Below the pieces are notes generated by a model. That model saw only the letters and a list, made by a program, of their open reading frames with translations, was not told the DNA's origin and ran no database searches. A stretch of 64,000 bases of DNA from Streptomyces cinnamoneus (GTDB lineage Bacteria > Actinomycetota > Actinomycetes > Streptomycetales > Streptomycetaceae). Below, in pieces: positions 55,354-64,000 of the stretch (the first letter of the stretch is position 1; each line of letters starts with the position of its first letter). The stretch is from the NCBI RefSeq assembly GCF_014650495.1, contig NZ_BMVB01000007.1, positions 292,659-356,658 of the forward strand. Direction: 5' to 3'. A program made the position numbers and the translations under genes.

Positions 55354-56952
55354 ATGCCGCCCACCCTCGCCTCACTCGTCCAGCACTCGGCGCTGAAGCT
55401 CACCGTGCTCGCGGGCGAGGACCGGCTGGACACCCCCGTCCGCTGGGCGCACGTCAGCGAGCTGGCCGACCCGGTGCCCTGGATGGACGGCGGGGAACTG
55501 CTGCTCATCACGGCCATGAAGATCGACGCCGAGGACCGGGAGGCGATGCGCCGCTACGTACGGCGCCTGGTCCGCGCCGGCGTGGTGGGGCTCGGCTTCG
55601 CCGTCGGCGTCAACTACGAGCACGTGCCGGACGCCCTGGTCGAGGCGGCCCGCGAGGAGGGGCTGCCGCTCCTGGAGGTGCCGCGCCGCACCCCCTTCCT
55701 GGCCATCACCAAGGCGGTCTCCGCGGCCATCGCCGCCGACCAGTACCGGGCGGTGACCGCCGGCTTCGAGGCCCAGCGCGAACTGACCCGCGCCGCCCTC
55801 GCCCCCGAGGGACCGGCCGCCCTGATCGCCCGGCTCGCCGCCCACCTCGGCGGATGGGCCGCGCTGTACGACGCCTCGGGCGCCGTCGTCGCCGCCGCAC
55901 CCGACTGGGCGGCCCGGCGCGCGGCCCGGCTGGGCGCCGACGTCGAGCGGCTGCGCGAACGGCCCGCCCCCGCCACCACCGTCGTCGGCTCGGACGGCGC
56001 CGAGGAGGGCGGCGACCGCGTCGAACTGCAGTCCCTCGGCTCCGGACGCCGCACCCGCGGCGTCCTCGCCGTCGGCACGGACGCCCCCCTCGGCACCGCC
56101 GAGCGCTACGCCGTGCACTCGGCCATCGCCCTGCTCACCCTCACCACCGAGCGCTCGCGGGCCCTGCAGGACGCCGAGCAGCGGCTGGGCGCCGCGGTGC
56201 TGCGCATGCTGCTGGCCGGCGAGCCGGAGAACGCCCGGACGGTGGCGGGCGAGCTGTACGGCGGGCTGCTGGACGCGCCGTTCCGGATCGTGGTGGCCGA
56301 GACGGCCGAGGGCCAGGCCGACGCCGATGCCGTGCTCGCGGCGCTGGCGGACGCGGTCGACACGGCGGCGAGCCGGGCCGCGGAGCCGGTGCTGGCCGTC
56401 CCCGAAGGCCACCGCATCGTCGTCCTCGCGCCGGACGGCGGCGCCGTGGTCGCCGCCTGCATCGCCCACGCGCGCGCCGCCGAGGCCCGCCGGGCCGGAT
56501 CCGCCGAGCCCGCCCCCGCCACCGAGGCGTCCCTCGGCGTCTCCGCCCCCGCCGCCCCGGCCGCCGCCGGGACGGCCTTCCGCCAGGCCGAGCAGGCCCT
56601 GTCGGTGGCCCGCCGCCGGGGCCGGGTGCTGGTCGAGCACGAGGAGGTCTCCGCCGGCTCGGTCCTGCCGCTGCTGGCCGACGACGCCGTGCGGGCGTTC
56701 GCGGACGGCATGCTGCGGGCGCTGTACGAGCACGACGCCAAGGGCCGCGGCGACCTGGTCGCCTCCCTGCGGGCCTGGCTCGCCCGGCACGGACAGTGGG
56801 ACGCGGCCGCCGCGGACCTCGGGGTGCACCGGCACACGCTGCGGTACCGGATGCGGCGCGTCGAGGAGATCCTGGGCCGTTCGCTGGACGACCCGGACGT
56901 CCGCATGGAGCTGTGGCTCGCTTTGAAGGCGACGTCGACGGGGGCGGCGTAG
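55354..56952 (+). CDS. PucR-family transcriptional regulator
   Basis: 532-residue regulator. The N-terminal PucR domain (PPTLASLVQHSALKLTVLAG, WAHVSELADPVPWMDGGELLL) is followed by a middle GGDEF-like/CdaR segment. The C-terminal HTH_30 reads LGVHRHTLRYRMRRVEEILGRSL. PucR-type proteins commonly control purine, amino acid or GABA catabolism; here gabT lies upstream and an aldehyde dehydrogenase downstream. ATG at 55354 fits the family N-terminus; GTG at 55324 would add ten residues. Confidence 0.9.
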   Translation: MPPTLASLVQHSALKLTVLAGEDRLDTPVRWAHVSELADPVPWMDGGELLLITAMKIDAEDREAMRRYVRRLVRAGVVGLGFAVGVNYEHVPDALVEAAREEGLPLLEVPRRTPFLAITKAVSAAIAADQYRAVTAGFEAQRELTRAALAPEGPAALIARLAAHLGGWAALYDASGAVVAAAPDWAARRAARLGADVERLRERPAPATTVVGSDGAEEGGDRVELQSLGSGRRTRGVLAVGTDAPLGTAERYAVHSAIALLTLTTERSRALQDAEQRLGAAVLRMLLAGEPENARTVAGELYGGLLDAPFRIVVAETAEGQADADAVLAALADAVDTAASRAAEPVLAVPEGHRIVVLAPDGGAVVAACIAHARAAEARRAGSAEPAPATEASLGVSAPAAPAAAGTAFRQAEQALSVARRRGRVLVEHEEVSAGSVLPLLADDAVRAFADGMLRALYEHDAKGRGDLVASLRAWLARHGQWDAAAADLGVHRHTLRYRMRRVEEILGRSLDDPDVRMELWLALKATSTGAA

Positions 56953-57296
56953 AGCACGCGGGGCCGGTTCTCCTTCCCCGCACCCGCCCCTCCCCCGAAA
57001 CCGGGCCAAGCCGCTGGGCTTTTTGGGCCCCTGGGCCCCCTGGGCCTCCGGCCCCCGGGCGCGCGGGGCCGGGGCGCCGCCGCGGGAAACGGTGAAAGGG
57101 CGGGGCCGGGGACCCCTCTCCGCCGTCGTGGTGATCAGCCACCCCCGACGTGTCCGGCGGTGCCGCCCCGCCCCTCCCACTTCGCCGTGGCGGCGCACCG
57201 CCGGCCCACCGTGCTCCATGACGGACAAGCGACCCCGGCCCGCCGCAGCCCTACGGTGAGGGAGCCCATTACGTCTGTACCCCCCGGAGGGAATCC
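56953..57296. other. Intergenic region between the PucR regulator and aldehyde dehydrogenase genes
   Basis: 344 bases with no credible gene. The first half is very G/C-rich with GGGCCC runs (57020-57070) that can fold into several hairpins and may end the regulator transcript. The second half should hold the dehydrogenase promoter; TACGGT near 57251 is a possible -10. The GGAGG at 57285-57289 is the dehydrogenase ribosome-binding site. Confidence 0.5.
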
Positions 57297-58742
<1,446 letters not shown>

Positions 58743-58761
58743 CGGCGTCACCCCGCAAGAC

Positions 58762-58802
58762 CAACAGTGCGCTCCGGCCCGACGGGCCGGAGCGCACTGT
58801 TG
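58762..58802 (+). terminator. Intrinsic terminator after the second aldehyde dehydrogenase gene
   Basis: A 19-bp perfect stem (CAACAGTGCGCTCCGGCCC at 58762-58780; GAC loop; complementary arm 58784-58802), starting 19 bases after the stop codon. The left arm begins CAACAG and the right ends in CTGTTG. Confidence 0.9.
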
Positions 58803-58879
58803 TGCACCCGGTCCGGATCGCCTGCACGGGGGCTGGTAGAGCCGGTACGGATCGGGTAGGTACATACGGACGAGTAGCA

Positions 58880-58898
58880 CCGGTCGGTAGTCGACCGG
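58880..58898. promoter_or_regulatory. Inverted repeat upstream of the acyl-CoA dehydrogenase gene
   Basis: CCGGTCG (58880-58886), five bases, CGACCGG (58892-58898), in the 131-base leader of the acyl-CoA dehydrogenase gene. Related CGGATCG and GGTAGGTAC sequences repeat just upstream (58815-58870). A TetR-type operator is possible; nothing identifies the regulator. Confidence 0.4.
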
Positions 58899-58933
58899 GT
58901 CAACCGCCCCGACTCAACACGGTGAGGTGCCAG

Positions 58934-60868
58934 ATGACCGCACCATCCGTACGACCGGTCTCCGAGCGCGAGGCCCGCCAGGTCGCCGAAGCGGCCCGGG
59001 AGCAGGGATGGAAGAAGCCCAGCTTCGCCAAGGAGCTCTTCCTCGGCCGGTTCCGGCTCGACCTGCTGCACCCCCATCCCACCCCCGCCCCCGAGGACGT
59101 CCGCCGCGGCGAGGAGTTCCTCGCCAAGCTGCGCGACTTCTGCGAGACGCGGATCGACGGCGCCCGCATCGAGCGCGAAGCGAAGATCCCCGACGAGACG
59201 GTGAACGGGCTCAAGGAGCTCGGCGCCTTCGGCATGAAGATCGACATCAAGTACGGGGGCCTCGGGCTCACCCAGGTCTACTACAACAAGGCGCTCTCCC
59301 TCGTCGGCTCCGCCAGCCCCGTCGTCGGCGCGCTGCTCTCGGCCCACCAGTCCATCGGCGTGCCCCAGCCGCTGAAGCTCTTCGGCACGCAGGAGCAGAA
59401 GGACACGTTCCTGCCGCGCTGCGCGCGCACGGACATCACCGCCTTCCTCCTCACCGAGCCGGACGTCGGCTCCGACCCGGCCCGGCTGGCCACGACCGCC
59501 GTTCCCGACGGCGACGACTACGTCCTGGACGGCGTGAAGCTGTGGACGACCAACGGCGTCGTCGCCGACCTGCTCGTCGTCATGGCGCGCGTGCCCAGGA
59601 GCGAGGGCCACAAGGGCGGCATCACCGCCTTCGTCGTCGAGGCGGCGGCCGACGGCGTCACCGTGGAGAACCGCAACGCCTTCATGGGCCTGCGCGGCAT
59701 CGAGAACGGCGTCACCCGCTTCCACCAGGTCCGCGTCCCCGCCGCGCAGCGCATCGGCCCCGAGGGCGCCGGCCTGAAGATCGCGCTGACCACGCTCAAC
59801 ACCGGCCGGCTGTCCATCCCCGCCATGTGCGTCTCCGGCGGCAAATGGGCCCTGAAGATCGCCCGTGAGTGGTCCACCGCCCGCGAGCAGTGGGGCAAGT
59901 CCATCGCCCGGCACGAGGCCGTCGGCGCGAAGATCTCCTTCATCGCCGCGACGACCTTCGCCCTCGAAGCCGTCCTCGACCTCTCCAGCCAGATGGCGGA
60001 CGAGGACCGCAACGACATCCGCATCGAGGCCGCGCTCGCCAAGCTCTACGCCAGCGAGATGGCCTGGCTGATGACCGACGAGCTGGTCCAGATCCGCGGC
60101 GGCCGCGGCTACGAGAGCGCCGCCTCGCTGGCCGCCCGCGGCGAGCGGGCCGTCCCCGCCGAGCAGATGCTGCGCGACTCGCGGATCAACCGCATCTTCG
60201 AGGGCTCCACCGAGATCATGCACCTGCTCATCGCCCGCGAGGCCGTCGACGCCCACCTCACCGTCGCCGGCGACCTCATCGACCCCGACAAGTCCCTCGG
60301 CGACAAGGCCCGGGCCGGCGCCCGCGCCGGCGGCTTCTACGCCCGCTGGCTGCCCAAGCTGGTCGCCGGGCCCGGACAGCTCCCGCGGACCTACGCGGAG
60401 TTCCACCCGGCCGGCCACCGCGACCTGTCGGGGCACCTGCGCTACGTCGAGCGCTCCTCGCGCAAGCTGGCCCGCTCCACCTTCTACGCCATGTCGCGGT
60501 GGCAGGGCCGCATGGAGACCAAGCAGGGCTTCCTCGGCCGGATCGTCGACATCGGCGCCGAGCTGTTCGCCATGAGCGCCGCCTGCGTGCGCGCCGAGCA
60601 CCTGCGCGTCCTCGGCGAGCACGGCGGCGAGGCGTACGAGCTCGCCGACGCCTTCTGCCGCCAGTCCCGCCTGCGCGTGGAGGAGCTCTTCCGGCGGCTG
60701 TGGAGCAACACCGACGAGCTCGACCGCAAGGTCGTCTCCCAGGTGATGGCGGGCTCCTACGAGTGGCTGGAGAGCGGCATCGTCGACCCCAGCGGCGAAG
60801 GCCCCTGGATCGCCGACGCCACTCCGGGGCCCTCCAAGGCGGAGAACGTCCACCGCCCGATCCGCTGA
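58934..60868 (+). CDS. Acyl-CoA dehydrogenase
   Basis: 644-residue FAD-dependent acyl-CoA dehydrogenase. The catalytic core shows AFLLTEPDVGSDPARLATTA (FAD and substrate binding), GGITAFVVEA, FEGSTEIMHLLIAREA near the end of the core, and ARGERAVPAEQML. A ~150-residue C-terminal extension after the core, as in long-chain FadE-type enzymes, is helical and Arg-rich. Substrate chain length cannot be deduced. ATG at 58934 after GAGGTG. Confidence 0.9.
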   Translation: MTAPSVRPVSEREARQVAEAAREQGWKKPSFAKELFLGRFRLDLLHPHPTPAPEDVRRGEEFLAKLRDFCETRIDGARIEREAKIPDETVNGLKELGAFGMKIDIKYGGLGLTQVYYNKALSLVGSASPVVGALLSAHQSIGVPQPLKLFGTQEQKDTFLPRCARTDITAFLLTEPDVGSDPARLATTAVPDGDDYVLDGVKLWTTNGVVADLLVVMARVPRSEGHKGGITAFVVEAAADGVTVENRNAFMGLRGIENGVTRFHQVRVPAAQRIGPEGAGLKIALTTLNTGRLSIPAMCVSGGKWALKIAREWSTAREQWGKSIARHEAVGAKISFIAATTFALEAVLDLSSQMADEDRNDIRIEAALAKLYASEMAWLMTDELVQIRGGRGYESAASLAARGERAVPAEQMLRDSRINRIFEGSTEIMHLLIAREAVDAHLTVAGDLIDPDKSLGDKARAGARAGGFYARWLPKLVAGPGQLPRTYAEFHPAGHRDLSGHLRYVERSSRKLARSTFYAMSRWQGRMETKQGFLGRIVDIGAELFAMSAACVRAEHLRVLGEHGGEAYELADAFCRQSRLRVEELFRRLWSNTDELDRKVVSQVMAGSYEWLESGIVDPSGEGPWIADATPGPSKAENVHRPIR

Positions 60869-60941
60869 GCCGGCGGGCCCCACGGCCGCATCACCGGGAC
60901 GCCCTGTCGGGCCCGCCCGGCGGTGCGGCCACAATGGGGGG

Positions 60942-62213
60942 ATGACGGACTCCCTCGCTGACCCGCACCTGCGCTACTCCGCCGCCCCGGCCGGCGGCGG
61001 ACCGCGCGAGATCGTGATCCTCGGCTCGACCGGCTCCATCGGCACCCAGGCCATCGACCTCGTGCTCCGCAACCCCGACCGCTTCACGGTGACCGCCCTG
61101 TCGGCCGCGGGCGGCCGGGTGGAGCTCCTCGCCGAGCAGGCGCGCCGGCTGCGGGTACGCCGGGTCGCGGTCGCGCAGGCCGACAAGGCGCCCGCGCTGC
61201 GCGAGGCGCTCGCCGCCCAGTACGGGAGCGAGCCGCTGCCCGAGGTCCTGGCGGGCCCGGACGCGGCCACCGAGCTGGCCCGCAGCGAGTGCCACACCGT
61301 CCTCAACGGCATCACCGGCTCCATCGGCCTGGCGCCCACCCTGGCCGCCCTGGAGGCCGGCCGCACCCTGGCCCTGGCCAACAAGGAGTCGCTGATCGTC
61401 GGCGGCCCGCTGGTCAAGGCCGTCGCCAAGCCCGGCCAGATCATCCCGGTGGACTCCGAGCACGCGGCCCTCTTCCAGGCCCTGCTCGGCGGCACCCGCT
61501 CCGAGGTCCGCAAGCTCGTCGTCACCGCCTCCGGCGGCCCCTTCCGCGGCCGCAGCAAGGCGGAGCTGGCCTCGGTCACCCCGAAGGACGCCCTGGCGCA
61601 CCCCACCTGGTCCATGGGCCCGGTGATCACGATCAACTCCGCCACCCTGGTCAACAAGGGGCTGGAGGTCATCGAGGCCCACCTGCTGTACGACATCCCC
61701 TTCGAGCGCATCGAGGTCGTCGTCCACCCGCAGTCCTACGTCCACTCGATGGTGGAATTCACCGACGGCTCCACGCTCGCCCAGGCCACCCCGCCCGACA
61801 TGCGCGGCCCGATCGCCATCGGCCTCGGCTGGCCCGAGCGGGTGCCGGACGCGGCCCCGGCCTTCGACTGGTCCCAGGCGTCGACCTGGGAGTTCTTCCC
61901 GCTCGACGACGACGCCTTCCCCTCCGTCGGCCTGGCCCGGCACGTCGGCGGCCTGGGCGGCACGGCACCGGCCGTCTTCAACGCCGCCAACGAGGAGTGC
62001 GTCGATGCGTTCCTCAGCGGGCAGCTGCCGTTCAATGGGATCGTGGACACCGTCGCCGAGGTGGTGGCGGAACACGGCACTCCCGCCGCGGGAACCCGCC
62101 TGACCGTCTCGGACGTCCTGCAAGCGGAGACCTGGGCACGCGCCCGGGCCCGCGAACTGGCGGCCCGTACGGGCGCCCGTACGGCGAAAGCGACCTCGGA
62201 GGCCCGCGCATGA
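60942..62213 (+). CDS. dxr: 1-deoxy-D-xylulose 5-phosphate reductoisomerase
   Basis: 423-residue second enzyme of the MEP isoprenoid pathway, NADPH-dependent. Motifs: [20 protein letters not shown] (NADPH fold), [28 protein letters not shown] (metal/substrate Asp and Glu), [46 protein letters not shown] at 60942. It overlaps rseP by four bases; ispG follows, so two MEP genes flank a site-2 protease, an order common in actinobacteria. Confidence 0.97.
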   Translation: MTDSLADPHLRYSAAPAGGGPREIVILGSTGSIGTQAIDLVLRNPDRFTVTALSAAGGRVELLAEQARRLRVRRVAVAQADKAPALREALAAQYGSEPLPEVLAGPDAATELARSECHTVLNGITGSIGLAPTLAALEAGRTLALANKESLIVGGPLVKAVAKPGQIIPVDSEHAALFQALLGGTRSEVRKLVVTASGGPFRGRSKAELASVTPKDALAHPTWSMGPVITINSATLVNKGLEVIEAHLLYDIPFERIEVVVHPQSYVHSMVEFTDGSTLAQATPPDMRGPIAIGLGWPERVPDAAPAFDWSQASTWEFFPLDDDAFPSVGLARHVGGLGGTAPAVFNAANEECVDAFLSGQLPFNGIVDTVAEVVAEHGTPAAGTRLTVSDVLQAETWARARARELAARTGARTAKATSEARA

Positions 62214-63511
62214 CGACACTGATGACCGTCCTCGGGATAGTCGTCTTCGTGGTGGGCCTGCTCTTCTCCATCGCCTGGCACGAGCTGGGGCACCTCTCCA
62301 CCGCCAAGATGTTCGGCATCCGGGTGCCGCAGTACATGGTCGGCTTCGGGCCGACGCTCTTCTCGCGGCAGAAGGGCGAGACCGAGTACGGCATCAAGGC
62401 CGTCCCGCTCGGCGGCTACATCCGCATGATCGGCATGTTCCCGCCCGGCGAGGACGGCCGGATCAGCGCCCGCTCCACCTCGCCCTGGCGCGGCATGATC
62501 GAGGACGCCCGCTCGGCCGCCTTCGAGGAGCTGCGGCCCGGCGACGAAACCCGCATGTTCTACACGCGCACGCCGTGGAAGCGCGTGATCGTCATGTTCG
62601 CCGGACCGTTCATGAACCTGGTCCTGGCCGTGGTGATCTTCCTGGGCGTGATGATGTCGTTCGGCGTCAACACCCAGACCACCACCGTCTCCGCCGTCTC
62701 CGACTGCGTGGTCTCCGCCAGCGCCCCCACCGACAAGTGCCCCGCGGGCGCCAAGGACTCCCCGGCCAAGGCGGCCGGCCTCCAGCCCAAGGACCGCATC
62801 GTCGCCTTCAACGGCCACAAGGCCACCGACTGGACGACGCTGCAGAAGGAGATCCGCAGGACCACCGGCCCGGCCACGATCACCGTCGTCCGGGACGGGC
62901 AGCAGAAGACCCTCACCGCGGACCTCATCTCCAACCAGGTCCAGAAGTACGACGGCAAGGGCGCCCCCCTCAAGGGCCAGTACGTCACCGCGGGCTTCCT
63001 CGGCTTCACGCCCGCCACCGGCGTCGTCCCGCAGTCCTTCGGGCAGTCCGTCGACCGTATGGGCGACATGGTCCAGTCCGGTGTGGAGTCCCTGATCGCC
63101 CTGCCCGGCAAGATCCCGGACCTGTGGAACGCGGCCTTCGACGGCGGCGAGCGCAAGGCGGACTCGCCCATGGGCGTGGTGGGCGCCGCCCGCGTCGGCG
63201 GCGAGGTCTTCAACCTCGACATCCCGCCGTCCCAGCAGATCGCGACCATGCTCTTCCTGGTCGCCGGCTTCAACCTCTCGCTGTTCCTCTTCAACATGCT
63301 GCCGCTGCTGCCGCTGGACGGCGGGCACATCGCGGGCGCGCTGTGGGAGTCGGTGCGGCGCACGTTCGCCAAGCTCTTCCGGCGCCCCGACCCGGGCCCC
63401 TTCGACGTGGCGAAGCTGATGCCGGTCGCCTACGTGGTGGCCGGGATCTTCGTCTGCTTCACGATCCTCGTGCTCATCGCCGACCTGGTGAACCCGGTGC
63501 GGCTCACCTAG
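62210..63511 (+). CDS. rseP: RseP/RasP-like site-2 protease
   Basis: 433-residue intramembrane zinc metalloprotease. The first membrane segment carries HELGH (His24, Glu25, His28); a PDZ domain in the middle ([20 protein letters not shown]) binds substrate C-termini; and the last segments contain [13 protein letters not shown], the third metal ligand (LDG). It cleaves anti-sigma factors or leftover signal peptides within the membrane. Coupled to dxr by a four-base overlap and followed by a strong hairpin. Confidence 0.95.
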   Translation: MTTLMTVLGIVVFVVGLLFSIAWHELGHLSTAKMFGIRVPQYMVGFGPTLFSRQKGETEYGIKAVPLGGYIRMIGMFPPGEDGRISARSTSPWRGMIEDARSAAFEELRPGDETRMFYTRTPWKRVIVMFAGPFMNLVLAVVIFLGVMMSFGVNTQTTTVSAVSDCVVSASAPTDKCPAGAKDSPAKAAGLQPKDRIVAFNGHKATDWTTLQKEIRRTTGPATITVVRDGQQKTLTADLISNQVQKYDGKGAPLKGQYVTAGFLGFTPATGVVPQSFGQSVDRMGDMVQSGVESLIALPGKIPDLWNAAFDGGERKADSPMGVVGAARVGGEVFNLDIPPSQQIATMLFLVAGFNLSLFLFNMLPLLPLDGGHIAGALWESVRRTFAKLFRRPDPGPFDVAKLMPVAYVVAGIFVCFTILVLIADLVNPVRLT

Positions 63512-63530
63512 CGGCGGACGGTATCGTCCC

Positions 63531-63574
63531 GTGAACGCCGGAAGGGCCGCTTCTGCGGCCCTTCCGGCGTTCAC
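63531..63574 (+). terminator. Intrinsic terminator after rseP
   Basis: A 20-bp perfect stem (GTGAACGCCGGAAGGGCCGC at 63531-63550, TTCT loop, complementary arm 63555-63574), starting 20 bases after the rseP stop. It separates dxr-rseP from ispG. The GAACGCCGGA core resembles the terminator at 34252. Confidence 0.92.
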
Positions 63575-63701
63575 GGCCCCGCTCACGGGACCCTGGCGGG
63601 GGACCGGCAATGTGCTCCGGAGGGGACCGGTGCCGTAACCTCGGATGACGGAGCCCGCCGATCTCGGGACCATGATTTAAGACCTTGGGGTTGCTCGCCA
63701 G

Positions 63702-64000
63702 ATGACAGCGATTTCGCTTGGAATGCCGTCCGTTCCGACCAAGCTCGCCGACCGCAGGGTCAGCCGCAAGATCCAGGTCGGATCCGTGGCCGTCGGCGGC
63801 GACGCCCCCGTCTCCGTCCAGTCGATGACGACCACCCGGACCTCCGACATCGGCGCCACGCTGCAGCAGATCGCCGAGCTCACCGCCTCCGGCTGCCAGA
63901 TCGTCCGCGTCGCCTGCCCGACCCAGGACGACGCCGACGCGCTGCCGGTCATCGCGAAGAAGTCCCAGATCCCGGTGATCGCGGACATCCACTTCCAGCC
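63702..64000 (+). CDS. ispG: 4-hydroxy-3-methylbut-2-enyl diphosphate synthase IspG, 5' part
   Basis: First ~99 residues of the iron-sulfur enzyme that makes HMBPP in the MEP pathway; the frame is open to the right edge. The N-terminus reads [21 protein letters not shown] and then [38 protein letters not shown] and [10 protein letters not shown], the typical TIM-barrel start. ATG at 63702. The Cys ligands of the iron-sulfur cluster lie beyond the window. Confidence 0.95.
   Translation, partial: MTAISLGMPSVPTKLADRRVSRKIQVGSVAVGGDAPVSVQSMTTTRTSDIGATLQQIAELTASGCQIVRVACPTQDDADALPVIAKKSQIPVIADIHFQ

Noticed and set aside
51266..55375. Very long antisense open frames, for example a 1369-codon minus-strand frame continuing past gabT and a 937-codon frame opposite glnD
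   Set aside because: High-GC DNA has few stop codons on the opposite strand. The genuine genes on the other strand show conserved domains throughout, while the antisense frames give Arg/Gly/Ala-rich composition without motifs.

Overview
The window is GC-rich (about 70% or more) actinobacterial chromosome. GTG and TTG starts, tight operons with 1-4 base overlaps, a whiG sporulation sigma factor, a four-gene signal peptidase array and a nsdA/amtB/glnK/glnD neighbourhood all point to Streptomyces. From memory, the gene order matches the core segment of S. coelicolor from about SCO5582 to SCO5696, with local gaps and additions. I saw no tRNA, rRNA, CRISPR array, insertion sequence, prophage or integrase.

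Region 1 (1-7 kb): the end of an nsdA-like regulator, then amtB-glnK-glnD (ammonium uptake and PII signalling, with GlnR-like boxes upstream) and ffh (signal recognition particle). Region 2 (7-10.5 kb) looks accessory: a methyltransferase divergent from an archaeal/eukaryotic-type prolyl-tRNA synthetase, then a small HExxH/zinc-ribbon protein. Region 3 (10.6-18.2 kb): rpsP-khpA-rimM-trmD-rplS for ribosome and tRNA maturation, four consecutive type I signal peptidases, a NUDIX hydrolase and a DUF2469 protein. Region 4 (18.3-24 kb): yraN-yifB-dprA (DNA uptake or recombination type proteins), whiG, a TetR regulator and an M23 peptidase. Region 5 (24.3-30.3 kb): rpsB-tsf-pyrH-frr-cdsA-rlmN, with strong intergenic hairpins.

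Region 6 (30.3-37.3 kb): a TPP riboswitch controlling a thiBPQ-like thiamine ABC transporter, a DMT-family membrane protein and an ABC exporter pair. Region 7 (37.5-58.8 kb) is a dispersed polyamine/GABA catabolic region. It holds a class III aminotransferase, an Lrp/AsnC regulator, an aminoaldehyde dehydrogenase, a polyamine-binding lipoprotein, a PotABC-type importer, an FAD amine oxidoreductase (PuuB-like), GabT, a PucR-type regulator and a second aldehyde dehydrogenase. Interleaved are a glycerophosphodiester phosphodiesterase, a probable aminodeoxyfutalosine deaminase (menaquinone pathway), a DUF4190 membrane protein, a NADAR-family protein, a PAP2 phosphatase and a membrane-anchored VirD4/TraG-like P-loop ATPase of unknown role. 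Region 8 (58.9-64 kb): an acyl-CoA dehydrogenase, then dxr-rseP-ispG, combining MEP isoprenoid synthesis with a site-2 protease; ispG runs off the window.

Most genes are housekeeping. The less ordinary items are the ProRS/methyltransferase/SprT-like cassette, the VirD4-like ATPase, the 35-bp palindrome before the polyamine-binding protein gene, the paired DnaA-box-like sites before rpsB and the riboswitch-controlled thiamine transporter. I did not find a convincing wholly new multi-gene system.
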